Shown here: in pieces, positions 31,588 to 41,035 of the stretch
Layout of the letters: each line of letters starts with the position of its first letter
How positions within the stretch are numbered: position 1 is the stretch's first letter
Origin: Ochlerotatus camptorhynchus
Lineage: Eukaryota > Arthropoda > Insecta > Diptera > Culicidae
Direction: 5' to 3'
NCBI RefSeq assembly: GCF_037179485.1
Contig: NW_027040577.1
Location: 2,060,001-2,124,000 of the forward strand
Length of the DNA stretch: 64,000 nucleotides
Position numbers and translations under genes: made by a program
Notes under the pieces: model-generated
The model's database searches: none
What the model saw: only the letters and a program-made list of their open reading frames with translations
Told to the model about the DNA's origin: nothing

Positions 31588-31805
31588 GGGGCCTCCCTTA
31601 GCTCAGTCGGTAAAGGCACAGCTACAAAGCAAGACCATGCTGGAGGTGGCTGGGTTCGATTCCCGGTCCGGTCTAGGAATTTTTCGGGTTGGAAAATTTC
31701 TCGACTTCCCTGGGCAATAGAGTATGATTGTACTTGCCACACAATTATACTAATGCAAAAATGGTACAGGCATCGAAAGCTCTCAATTGAAAGCTGCGTA
31801 GATTG
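31588..31805 (+). mobile_element. tRNA-derived SINE, second family
   Basis: The head is strongly tRNA-like: box A TTAGCTCAGTCGGTAAAGG (about 31598-31616) and perfect box B GGGTTCGATTCCC (31652-31664). A body follows containing TTTTTCGGGTTGGAAAATTT and ending AATTGAAAGCTGCGTAG. It would be transcribed by RNA polymerase III from the internal promoter. It is of the general kind of Feilai, the tRNA-related SINE of Aedes, but family identity is not shown. It abuts the truncated 3' end of the BEL/Pao gag gene. Confidence 0.8.
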
Positions 31806-31808
31806 AAG

Positions 31809-33131
31809 TTACAGAACTTTGAAGGGATTGTTGTGGAGTCCGAACTGCAACTGCCGTAGAAATGCTGGAACCGCCCGTTTGCGATTGTTCAAGGACTTGA
31901 TCTCTGACCGCTGACCGCTAGTTGCCGCTAATCCCGGATGGAGCAAAGTATGGTGTTTTTTGCTACACGTACGACAGCGGCAAGTAGATGTGCAATCTCT
32001 ACTGTAATGGTCACGCCGAAGACAATTGCTGCACAGCTTCTTGGAATTTACGACCTGGAACCGCTTATCCAGAGTCAGCTTCGCAAAAGAAGAGCAGTTG
32101 GTGATATAATGCGGACCGCCACAAGACACGCACTTCGACGACGAAGTCTCCGATGATACGTGAACCGATAACTTATGAGCTGGCTTCTTGAACGGGGTGA
32201 GTGAACTGGAAAGTGGAATACGTTGGCCATCGGGACGTTGATCAACCGCTATTGCATCCAAAATGCGGGTTTGGCCTTCCAGAAACTCCATCACGTGCAA
32301 AAATACAGGATCCTCCTTTTTCAAAGCGTACTCTTCCCAGTATTTCTGCGTAACGTCGTCTACCTTCGATACTAATAGCTGTGTCAGCATCGCTCCCCAG
32401 CCTGCAGTCACTTCCCCTAATTGATCCAAGATTTTTGTGTGCCGGTCGAAAGTATCGATAACATCATGGATCCCACTTGCAGAAATTTTCTTCATCTTCG
32501 GAAACTGTAGAAGAGCGTTGACGTGCCGTTTCTTCTGTAGATAAACATTCGAATAACGTTTGGTCAAAGCAGACCAGGCAACACCGTAGCTGGCTTCACT
32601 CATTGGGAATGCATCAACAACCTTAAGTGCCTCACCCTTTAGAGACGCTCGCAGGTAATGAAAGCGCTGAATCCCGCTCAAATCTGGATTGGTGTGGATC
32701 AGCGACTTGAAAGTGTCGAAAAAAGGCAACCATTTGTCGAATTCCCCATTAAATTCTGGCAAATTTATCTTTGGTAATTGTACACCAGCACATGCCTCCA
32801 CACGTGTATAAGTGGAGGTAGAAGGGGAGACTGAGGGAGTGGTGGATGGCAACTTCGCTTTCAACCCTGCCCTTACCTGGAAGTACAACTCCTCGAACTC
32901 TGACCGAGTCTGCTTGTGTTGATCCGCGTTCTCCTCATGTTCCTCCATTTCCTCTATTTGCATCTGGACGTCCTCGAATTCCTCCCATTTCTCGTCTAAT
33001 TTGTCCATGCGAGGTTGCACCTGTAGAGCATGAATAGCCGGATCGTATTGCTTCAGAAACCGCGCCGTGCGATGGAGAAAGTCCACGATGTCGTCCCGCA
33101 CTTGCAGTTTAGGCTTCAGCTTCTTCCCCAT
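31809..33131 (-). CDS. BEL/Pao retrotransposon gag protein, 3'-truncated element
   Basis: An intact 440-residue frame. The N-terminal region is charged and coiled-coil-like (residues 40-75, with many E and Q). It leads to the conserved gag core INLPEFNGEFDKWLPFFDTF (about 122-141) and RFHYLRASLKGEALKVVD, the DUF1759-type domain of BEL/Pao gag. Three zinc-binding clusters follow: C334-C337-H341-C346, C367-C370-H375-C380, and a third Cys/His cluster (384-398, CRCRTC...HHTLLH). The protein would pack the element RNA. The stop at 31809-31811 lies at the junction with the SINE, and no protease or pol follows, so the element is truncated. The frame itself has no visible lesion, suggesting recent origin. 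The start chosen gives MGKKLKPKLQ. Confidence 0.88.
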   Translation of the reverse strand: MGKKLKPKLQVRDDIVDFLHRTARFLKQYDPAIHALQVQPRMDKLDEKWEEFEDVQMQIEEMEEHEENADQHKQTRSEFEELYFQVRAGLKAKLPSTTPSVSPSTSTYTRVEACAGVQLPKINLPEFNGEFDKWLPFFDTFKSLIHTNPDLSGIQRFHYLRASLKGEALKVVDAFPMSEASYGVAWSALTKRYSNVYLQKKRHVNALLQFPKMKKISASGIHDVIDTFDRHTKILDQLGEVTAGWGAMLTQLLVSKVDDVTQKYWEEYALKKEDPVFLHVMEFLEGQTRILDAIAVDQRPDGQRIPLSSSLTPFKKPAHKLSVHVSSETSSSKCVSCGGPHYITNCSSFAKLTLDKRFQVVNSKKLCSNCLRRDHYSRDCTSTCRCRTCSKKHHTLLHPGLAATSGQRSEIKSLNNRKRAVPAFLRQLQFGLHNNPFKVL

Positions 33132-33720
33132 AGCGTATCAGTGCGGCGGCGAAACTGTGGAAAGTACGAAGCACAGCACCACAAAACAGAGGGATACAAT
33201 TATTGGAGAGAGGCTCACCTGTGAGCCTAATTAATTAGGCCTTGTATTTATTTATCTCCCAACAGGAACAACAGAATTCTCCGTCTAGAGTCCACTACAA
33301 ATTCTGAGGCTTTTGGCGATAACCTCAGCAGCTTGCGGTGATTTCCAATGTAGCAGAACTCATCCAATGCAGAAACCGAGGAGCAAGAAATTGGTTGCAA
33401 TATATCCGTGGAAGCAGTAAAAATATCAGCTCAGTACTCACCGGGTGAGCCTGGTTCGACAGGCCATGTATTGCAACCGTATGTATCAAAATACGCGCCT
33501 CCGGTAACAAGCTATACGCTGAATCGTCAATGCACAAGACCACCGTTTTGATCTTATAATCCAGTACCAGACTCTCGGTCGAATCTGTCGCCTAATCGAT
33601 CACCAGTGAACTCAAATTTATCGTGACCATCTAACAATAGCAATCACTTAGCGAGGTTGCTATTATTTGTCCCAAGCAGTGTGCGATTCAAAGACCACAC
33701 CATCCAACAGTCACGAAAGC
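33132..33720 (-). repeat. Probable 5' leader/LTR region of the BEL/Pao element
   Basis: Sequence immediately upstream of gag on the minus strand. A GGCGACAGATTCG-type string (rc of about 33580-33592) could be part of a primer-binding site, but LTR ends and a tRNA match cannot be fixed by eye. Inferred from position only. Confidence 0.35.
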
Positions 33721-34460
33721 AAAAGGGTTGATGAACTGTTCTTCAGGTCGTTGCTACTCAAAACGTTAAGCAGTCCGTGCACAAAAGCTTTGGCGAACAA
33801 TTCGGTTGGATGAAACACGTTTGGACAAAACATGGTGTCCAACAAGCAACTAACCGCGGCACAATCCTGGTCACGGCACCAATGTTCGGACCCTTCAAGA
33901 ACGTACTTTGGACACCCGTTTTGCTGCAAACTTCTGTTTCGGACTTCGTTATAAAGTCTCGCTTATGGCCGTGGAATTGTCGAGAAACGTTGTTGAAAGA
34001 AAACACTCGCGATCAAAATGTAAAAAGAAAAGAGAGGCTTTATTGCAACAAAAATGTAAACTGTATTTTTCTAATTTTACGACAACGGTGACCGATCGAC
34101 TTGGCGTTTTTATTGGTACTGACTTAGGCAAAAACATATAAACAAAAAACTACAATATGTGTGTATCTAATCGAGAAGCGTTACAATTCAGTATCAATAG
34201 CTTTCCCGTGTAGACATCCAAGAGAGACAACCGAAAGCAAGAGAAGTTATGCTACACGGGGGGCGCTCGGAAGGAACGCATCTGAAGGTTTTTTGTAATG
34301 TACCCAACACAGGGAATCCAAACTTTGAACAAACAAGAATAAACAAGTTTTTAGACCGGTCATGCTTTATGCTGTCCCAATATGGTCTAGTTGTTGCACT
34401 ACTAGCGGAAAAATAAAAAGAATAAACTATAAAATTCAAGCAATCGTCAAATGAGGTTAA
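33721..34460. other. Unassigned sequence
   Basis: Overlapping frames of 60-100 codons on both strands, none recognised. Possibly further LTR-element sequence. Confidence 0.3.
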
Positions 34461-34691
34461 ATGGAACAACAATTTCCGAGTAATATCACCATCACTGTTC
34501 AAGCTTCCGACTGTCTCCAAGGAATCCGTTTATTGACTTGGGTAATCTGGTGGATGGATCATGGACTGGATCCATCAGCTCGACGAGCATGGGAAGAATG
34601 CACGATTTCCAAGAATTCACTGACAGACCTCACTAAATTCAAAATCTATCAGCAACAACGACCATCGTTAATTATGATTTATATTCATTAA
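34461..34691 (+). pseudogene. Possible BEL/Pao gag fragment
   Basis: Contains GLDPSARRAWEECTISK, which resembles the 'LDpetrraWE' segment of BEL/Pao gag. It is short, isolated and without other gag motifs. Weak call. Confidence 0.3.
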
Positions 34692-36325
34692 TATACTTAC
34701 ATAAATCCGTTTCTTACTGTTTATAGTTCCAATACAAGTATCACATCCAACAGAGTGCCTAATATGAAAACTAAGTTTTAGAGAAGCATGTGAGCAAGTA
34801 CAAAAATAACAAAGACTATGTTTTTTATTGTGACAGACCAATATAAAGCTTTTGAAATCAAATGTAGTTTCATCGATCCTTCAGCAAAGTCCCGTGCTGT
34901 GTCGTACATCGCAACTGTTCTACTCCGTTCCAAGCAAAAGCAGTTCAATTCCTTGCAGACACTGCAGGGCAAAGCCATGAATATTTCATAAAACAAACCC
35001 TTCCTCAAAATTTATTACTATTTGGTGTAATATTTCAAGCTGCCAGTGAAATAAATCCTTGCATTTTTCCTCTCCCATTACTGCACGGTTCCGGATGGTG
35101 GCGGCAATGGTGGCAATGGAATATGAACCCACAGATACAAAGCGATATGGTTCGTTACGAATGCGGTGCGACCTCCGGAGTTTTCTGTATCGCTTCACAT
35201 TTGGCTCAAATTAAGTGTAAAAGGTCCGCAAGATCACAACGACGTACCCACACATGACCGACCGTGTCCATGGGAAGACATGGAGACCCCACAGCCGGCA
35301 GCAGTTCAAAATCAGAGCTTTCGCTTTTCTCATATTGCCAGAAAGTTTCAACCAACAGCAGCAGTAGCAGATGTTGAATCCTGAAGTTGCGGTTCCTGCT
35401 GCAGACATGTTTCACTGTCACTAGCTATATTCTTTGGTATACACTTTGTTGCGCGTCCTGCTGCTTCCGCCCTCGAAAAACCCGAAAGGATTCTTCTTGC
35501 TGTCTTATTATTCCTACTAGCATCCGGAGCGAGCGGTGTGCGGTCGACCACACGTGCATATTCATAGCTAGTCGCGCGCTGTTCGCTATCATTCTGTTTG
35601 ACTTCACAATCAACGGCAGCCAGTCATCCGGCGAGCAGAAGCAGCAACAGCAGCAACAAAACCTAGTCAACCAACCACCAGAGATGAATTGAAGAGGGAT
35701 GTGCGTGTGTGGCAGCAGGGGTTCATTCCGGAGAGCAAACGCTGACACTATTCGTGCTCCCTCGTTACAGATTGGCTGATACCTAAATTCAGCCCTGAAT
35801 ACTCCAGAACTTCTAGTAGATGCTTTGTTTGGCAATGGCAAACACCACGCTTAACGAACGGACCAGCCTTACCGACCCGGCCCTCCCAACCGGATATGAT
35901 GGGAAATACAGAGAACGAGTGAACGTGCGGGTATGTCGCATCACATTCTCATATGAGTGACTGGAACAGACGTCCATCCGTCCGTGCATGGCTTTGTGGT
36001 TCAGTCAGATTGAAATTCGCTTCTGTGCGCGAAACCAAAGAATCACATGAAATTTAATATATCCCGGTGGAGCTTTCCTTTGACGACAATGCACCGTGTC
36101 GGTTTCAGTGATTTGTTTTATTTGTTATGGTTTTTCAATCGTTGATCATTCGATATAATTAATGTTCCGAACAACAGCAGTCGACGTGGGAATTTGAATG
36201 CGTTATGTGAACTGGGAACAGATATCTTTAGAAACAATTGCCCGCCTTTATGAAACTAGATTGTGTTAAAATTATCCTTTCCAATATATAACCCTGAGGG
36301 TAATTGTGTTGTATTCCGCCAACAG
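34692..36325. other. Stretch without recognisable genes; CAG-rich runs
   Basis: Contains CAG/CAA-rich tracts near 35352-35370 and 35632-35660. The open frames across them look like chance frames. No motif or repeat end was identified. Confidence 0.35.
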
Positions 36326-36329
36326 TACC

Positions 36330-36482
36330 ACTTCCTCACCAACACAAGAACGGAAGGTTGACGTAAGACCGCGATTGGTCGGTACAATTGTTTTGCGCTT
36401 AGTTTTGGTTGTTTAAAATCTATAAACTTAAAACTTTTTCAATATTTTTCATATGGTGGCCGTATGAGTGAAAAGGGCCGCA
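36330..36482 (-). repeat. Histone-like relic with degenerate stem-loop
   Basis: ACGGAAGGTTGACGTAAGAC followed by CGCGATTGGTCGG resembles 5651-5680 and contains a CCAAT-type box (minus strand). At 36458-36477 the minus strand reads CGGCCCTTTTCACTCATACG, as if a histone stem-loop had acquired extra loop bases. Too decayed for a gene call. Confidence 0.35.
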
Positions 36483-36548
36483 ATGGATTAATTAATTAAT
36501 TTATCTTTATTAGGGAGGCTTTCAGCCTTGGGCTGGTTCGCCTCCAAC
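36483..36548 (-). mobile_element. 3' tail of a truncated retrotransposon or SINE
   Basis: The minus strand reads ...CCAAGGCTGAAAGCCTCCC and TAATAAAGATAAAT, a 3'-end motif common to many mosquito retroposons. GGGCCGCAAT before and GGGCCGTAAT after look like a target duplication of about 10 bp. Only about 65 bp of element remain. Confidence 0.5.
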
Positions 36549-36709
36549 GGGCCGTAATAGAACGGACATGACGGGCAATCAATGATTATAAGAACCTGTA
36601 ATTTCAGGGTTTGTAAGTGCCTTCCGATACTATATGATAATATTAATAGTGATCTAAAAAACTAGAAAAATATTGTTCCGAGCAAGTTTTCATAATCTTT
36701 CGTATAGAT

Positions 36710-36872
36710 CAGTGGTGCTCATTCTCATTTTTACATTAGCTGTTTCTTTGTTCGATGGCCATATTTTAAGTTGAATTTTGCGTATTTCCCAAACATTTCG
36801 GCCATACATTCGAAAAGCAATAGAGATCCAAGGACCACGTGCGGCTCGCGGGCCACACTTTGGCCATCACTG
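36710..36872. mobile_element. hAT-type MITE
   Basis: Ends CAGTGGTGCTCA and TGGCCATCACTG are imperfect inverted repeats of the classic hAT CAGTG type. The flanks GTATAGAT (36702-36709) and GTTTAGAT (36873-36880) form an 8-bp duplication with one change. The interior has GGCTCGCGGGCCACAC, a motif typical of hAT-derived short elements. 163 bp, no coding. Confidence 0.85.
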
Positions 36873-36880
36873 GTTTAGAT

Positions 36881-37560
36881 TGTCACATTTGTTACCTGAA
36901 TGTAATTTTTAATTTTATAACGATAATTTGCGATAAATGTATTTCAAGCAACCTTTCTTCGTGATACACTTTTTCTACCTGTCCTTATATTAGGCCTATG
37001 GACAGAGGCGTAACTAGCATGTTAGACTGGGGGAGGGGGGCATGTCCCCAGCTGACAAGACATAAACCATCGGTAGTATAGGGAGGGAGATTACCTTATT
37101 CTACACACAAAAAAAAACAAAAATTATGTTATTAAAAATTATGTGTTTTCAAATTAAAAGTTCTCAAAATTTGGTTATAACCAACCACAAATAATTTCAT
37201 AATGAAATTTAATTTATTAGCTTGAAAGCGATGTAATTTTAAAAGTGCATATTATTAAAACCAAAATTGTTAAACTGTCAAAATATCTATTGAAAAGCAA
37301 ATTCAATCATCGTCGAAAAAGCCAATAGGGCATATAGTCTTAACCACTAAGACAAAATCCCTCAAAAAAACATACAGTGCCTGCAACGGTAACCGATTCC
37401 GATATCTCCCCTCGGGTGTTCTTTAAGTAAAATTTAGTTTAATTTGATGACTCCACACGCAATAGGTAAGACTGAAGGAATTGTGACATGACTGTGAATT
37501 ATTGATTCTTTTTTACTTTGACTATATGTTTTAGTATTACTTCTACGTGAAGTCAACGAT
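36881..37560. other. AT-rich stretch with possible transposon ends
   Basis: CAGAGGCGTAACTAG (about 37004-37018) resembles a hAT-type end. CTACACACAAAAA at 37101 has a partial inverted counterpart near 38946-38957. Neither could be paired with confidence. Confidence 0.3.
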
Positions 37561-37563
37561 TTA

Positions 37564-38136
37564 CATAGTTGAAGATGCTAATTTCAAATAACAGACTGTA
37601 GTGGTAATTTTTATACGATAGATGGAGTAGATGAAAGCATAGAGTTGATAGTTCCGCTAGAGTACGGCAGTGTGAAGATTGCATATAGATATTAGAATAG
37701 CGAGCTAGAACAACTTTTAAGGAAGGTACAAATCGGTTTTTTCATCTCTCTTTACCAAACTCCCCCTTTGGAGAGGGATGGTGAGGGGTGAGCCCCCCCC
37801 CCCGCCACCACTGGCAAAAAGAGATGAAAACCGACCCGCTCAAGTACCAACTGTGTGTTTGAAACAGTTCTACCGATTTTTTACCGCACTTCAGTTGTTA
37901 TTTGAAGGAAAGTATCCAGTCGTAGGTTTGGAAATTGCAACTATTGTTTACCCCTACCACGATATGTGCTCCTGTCATCGTTCTCATCGTGTTCTAGCTT
38001 GTCTAATATCTATATACAATCTTCACACTGCCGTACTCTAACGGAACTATCAACTCTATGCTTTCATCTACTCCATCTATCGTATAAAAATTACCACTAC
38101 AGTCTGTTATTTGAAATTAGCATCTTCAACTATGAT
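37564..38136. mobile_element. Large palindromic fold-back element
   Basis: Arms of about 145 bp (37564-37710 and 37990-38136) are nearly identical inverted copies: CATAGTTGAAGATGC at one end and GCATCTTCAACTATG at the other, with CAGACTGTAGTGGTAATTTT and AGTACGGCAGTGTGAAGATT inside. A second inner pair (TTTTTCATCTCTTT with AAAGAGATGAAAA) brackets a poly-C run at 37795-37803. No open frame. High arm identity suggests recent insertion or ongoing arm correction. Confidence 0.8.
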
Positions 38137-38227
38137 TTTTTTTTATCAAGTGCTAACCGTTTTCGACTTTCCGTGTTGATCTTGGTGCAACGATTCATCT
38201 TCAGGAGAAGATCGAAGATTCCGGCTG

Positions 38228-38548
38228 GAAAAGTATCACATGCAGGGATTGGATTTCTTCAACATCTGCCGGGTGGAAAAGATAAAGGCGGCCAAAACTA
38301 ACGATGCTGTTGACATAATAGTTTCGCAGGAAGAAAAAGATCGTACCGGACGATGGGACCAGAATGCGAGGCAAGATGTTCTATTGAACGGGAGATGTTT
38401 GGACAAGGTGAAGCGTTGGGTACATCAATGGCAACGGCTCCACTAAACTCGTGTGAACAAACGGTATGGAAGCATTGAAATTTTTTATCAGTTGAAGGAT
38501 GTCATGACAGAGCAGCAGAATCTGCAGAACAGATTAAAAAAAATGTAA
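38228..38548 (+). pseudogene. Unidentified coding relic
   Basis: One frame reads LEKYHMQGLDFFNICRVEKI, then DRTGRWDQNARQDVLLNGR and WVHQWQRLH. It has an in-frame TAA at about 38443-38445 and continues in the same frame through RYGSIEIFYQLKDVMTEQQN to a TAA near 38548, followed by AATAAA signals. The composition looks like real protein. I do not recognise the family. It may be the last exon of a gene or of a DNA transposon, now carrying one stop. Nothing upstream can be joined to it with confidence because the fold-back element ends at 38136. Confidence 0.4.
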
Positions 38549-38549
38549 T

Positions 38550-39310
38550 AAATTTTATGTTTTTTCCCTTTAGAAAAATAAATAACGGTTATAAAGTTAA
38601 TAATGAGAGAACTTTAAAATGAAAATACTTGTCGTTAAATTAAAATTTATTGTTTTTTTTTTTTAATCAAAACGACACCTGTCCTTTCAACTGTACAACA
38701 ATTTCAAACCAAAAGTTTGTTTTGAAGCAAAATTAATCCGTTTTTAATTTTAGCATTGTCATGGTTTTAATTTGACAGTAGTACAATTCAATTCGAAAGT
38801 TTCAACTTTTAAAAGTAGCGAGGGAGCAACTTTTGATTTGACAGTTAACTGACTTTCGGTTTGAAAGCTAACGATTCTACCAAAAAAAAACCAACGCAAA
38901 CTTTTAATTATATCAATGGATTTTTTAATTTTAGCAACGAGCTTTCTTTGTGTGTATATACTTGTAGTATTCACATAAAGTTCATTGATTTAAACGATTT
39001 CGAACATGTTATAAAAATGTACCCATTTTCAAGTTGTTTTGAGGTTTCTGGCTTCAATAAAATTTACAAATATTGTTTATTTAAAAGATATATTTATTTC
39101 AGTCCAAAAAAATACGAATGCGTTTTCTCGAATTTTAAGTTTCACACGAGTTTTACTTTTCGGTTCCCTTTAGCAAACTTGTTGTGAACCTTTTCTTTGA
39201 CAAATTCATTTTCAATGTTTAGTACCGCTAGCGATAAAAATCGGTTTTCGAACATAGTAATTCTCAGCCACGTTTTGATGCGCCATGCTCATGGCCGCAA
39301 AGCTTCTCTC
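38550..39310. other. AT-rich sequence with homopolymer runs
   Basis: Poly-T (38653-38666) and poly-A runs, with one 108-codon frame (38861-39187) of low complexity and no domain. No supported gene. Confidence 0.35.
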
Positions 39311-39324
39311 ACACCCTGCTGCTC

Positions 39325-39872
39325 GGCATGAAGTAGTTCGCCTCCTCGTGGTGTGCCCTGGAAACGTTAATTAATTATCGAACCCAAGGGAGAGATATTG
39401 CGGCTAAACGAACTACCGCAAAGTAAGGACGCTGGAAGCCCATCCAGCTCGTCCCAGGAGGTCGATAAGCCCTGCACAAACCCTCGTTGTGCAATAACAG
39501 GAGTGACACCGGGTTCTTAGAGTGCTTAGCACACGCAGCTGGTAAGCGGTCACATCTGTCCTGTTTGGCCCTGGACAGTTGGCTGGCTATCACGTCTGCT
39601 CTAGAACTCAGGCGAACAACTAACAGCGAACAAGGCCCTGCACAGCTGCTCACTGTGCAGTAGCGAGTGTCACGTCTGACACAACACTAGTGATGCACCA
39701 TAGCGCAACCGGCCCCCTCCCATGACGTAATGCTTTCGGGCGGTTTCGGGGAGGGCAAGGGCCTAGAGCACAGGGTAAGGTTTAGTGGGTCGGGAGTGCT
39801 ACTTCTCCCATCCCCACACCCTGAGTTATCTTCTAAGGTGTCTGGGAGCAGATTCACCCCTGTATGAAAAAA
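39325..39872 (+). mobile_element. 548-bp SINE-like or truncated LINE insertion
   Basis: Bounded by a perfect 14-bp duplication ACACCCTGCTGCTC (39311-39324 and 39873-39886). It ends in a short A run after CCCCTGTATG. The body is GC-rich, with CTGCTCACTGTGCAGTAGCG and GGTTTAGTGGGTCGGGAG blocks. No open frame with RT motifs and no clear tRNA head is present, so it is either a 5'-truncated LINE 3' region or a SINE with an unrecognised head. The duplication length and A tail indicate target-primed reverse transcription. Confidence 0.75.
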
Positions 39873-39886
39873 ACACCCTGCTGCTC

Positions 39887-40640
39887 AATTTTTAGTTAAA
39901 AGTAAAAGAAGTTATTTTTCCTTAAATTGCGACCGCGTGCAAGTTTTCGTATTTATTTGTGGGTAAATCTTTAATAGTACTTAGAAAAATCAATTTCTAT
40001 CACTTTTTTTAAGCCTTATGTTTCACGCCAGCCCAGACCTTATGTTTTCAAAACTCCAGAATTTTCTGAGAAATAGAGATATTTATAATGGTCACTAGGC
40101 TGGAACACTATCGGCCTGAATGGGTCATTAGATCAAATTCTAAATAAGGAATCAATGGATTAAGAAATTGTTTTAGAATACTTCAATTTAATAACAAATG
40201 AGATCTAGGGAAATTTCTAGGAGAATGTTTTGGGATCTTTTTTCGAGATTTGTAACTTTTACAAATCTTAGTGATCCTAAATTTAGAGCTTGAGCTTGAG
40301 CTTGATTGACCGCCCACGGTTGCTACTCTTTTATTGCCAGATCAGCTGTAATTACACAGAGAACCAATAGACGATGCTTGGGACTAGCAATCATCCTCAA
40401 TGTGTAAAAACTGGTGATCTTAAATTAGGCAATACCAGCGCCGGCCGCGTCTGAACACAGGTCAAGAAAGGAATGGGAAGGATTGTGTTGACATGACACT
40501 CGCTTTGATGGAAGCCGAGAACACCTCTGCACTTCCACGAGGAATCACTGGGATGTTGGATAAGAGGGTTGGGTTTGCAGCAGGGTTCGTTTTGGTAAAC
40601 GATAAGCTGAATTGATGTCCTAACGATCATATAACGCGAA
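39887..40640. other. Unassigned; AGCTTG hexamer run
   Basis: A short repeat of AGCTTG units occurs at 40284-40303, a motif often seen at ends of mosquito retroposons. Otherwise nothing recognised. Confidence 0.3.
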
Positions 40641-40644
40641 GGAG

Positions 40645-41035
40645 CTTGGGACTAAACCCACGGTCTTCTGCTCAGTAAGCAAAAACGTTTGCCACTAGGC
40701 AGACGAAGACCTTTTTAATCACCGAGTTGCTGTTATTACCATGTAGTCATATTAACAAATAAAACGATTGACGAATCTTGAATGTGGATGGGCCTGAGAT
40801 TAGACTCATGATGTTCTGCTCAGTAAGCAAAAACGGTTGCTCTAAGGCCACCGAGCCCCTCATATCACATAATACCGTTGCTCAAATTTTTGTATCCATT
40901 CAAAACCGGAACCAACGACAACAACGAGTTTCGCAAAATACACGATACACAAGCGATTTTACCATAAATCTCTATGATATGTAAGGACCTGGGACCACGT
41001 TTTTCTGCTCAGTAAGCAGGCCACTGTAACCGACG
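40645..41035 (-). repeat. Three tRNA-like modules in direct array
   Basis: The 16-mer TTCTGCTCAGTAAGCA occurs at 40666-40681, 40814-40829 and 41003-41018 (spacing 148 and 189). On the minus strand the first module reads like a tRNA-derived SINE head: CTAGTGGCAAACG as box A-like sequence, then ACTGAGCAGAAGACC and GTGGGTTTAGTCCC as box B-like sequence. The second and third are more diverged. This may be a multimeric tRNA-like SINE or a tandem duplication. Confidence 0.55.

Noticed and set aside
31588..31664. Functional tRNA gene
   Set aside because: Boxes A and B are good, but the acceptor and anticodon arms do not fold as a normal tRNA and a SINE body follows.
37795..37803. Poly-C run as a structural or assembly feature of its own
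   Set aside because: It sits in the unpaired centre of the fold-back element and is adequately explained as a homopolymer in a MITE.
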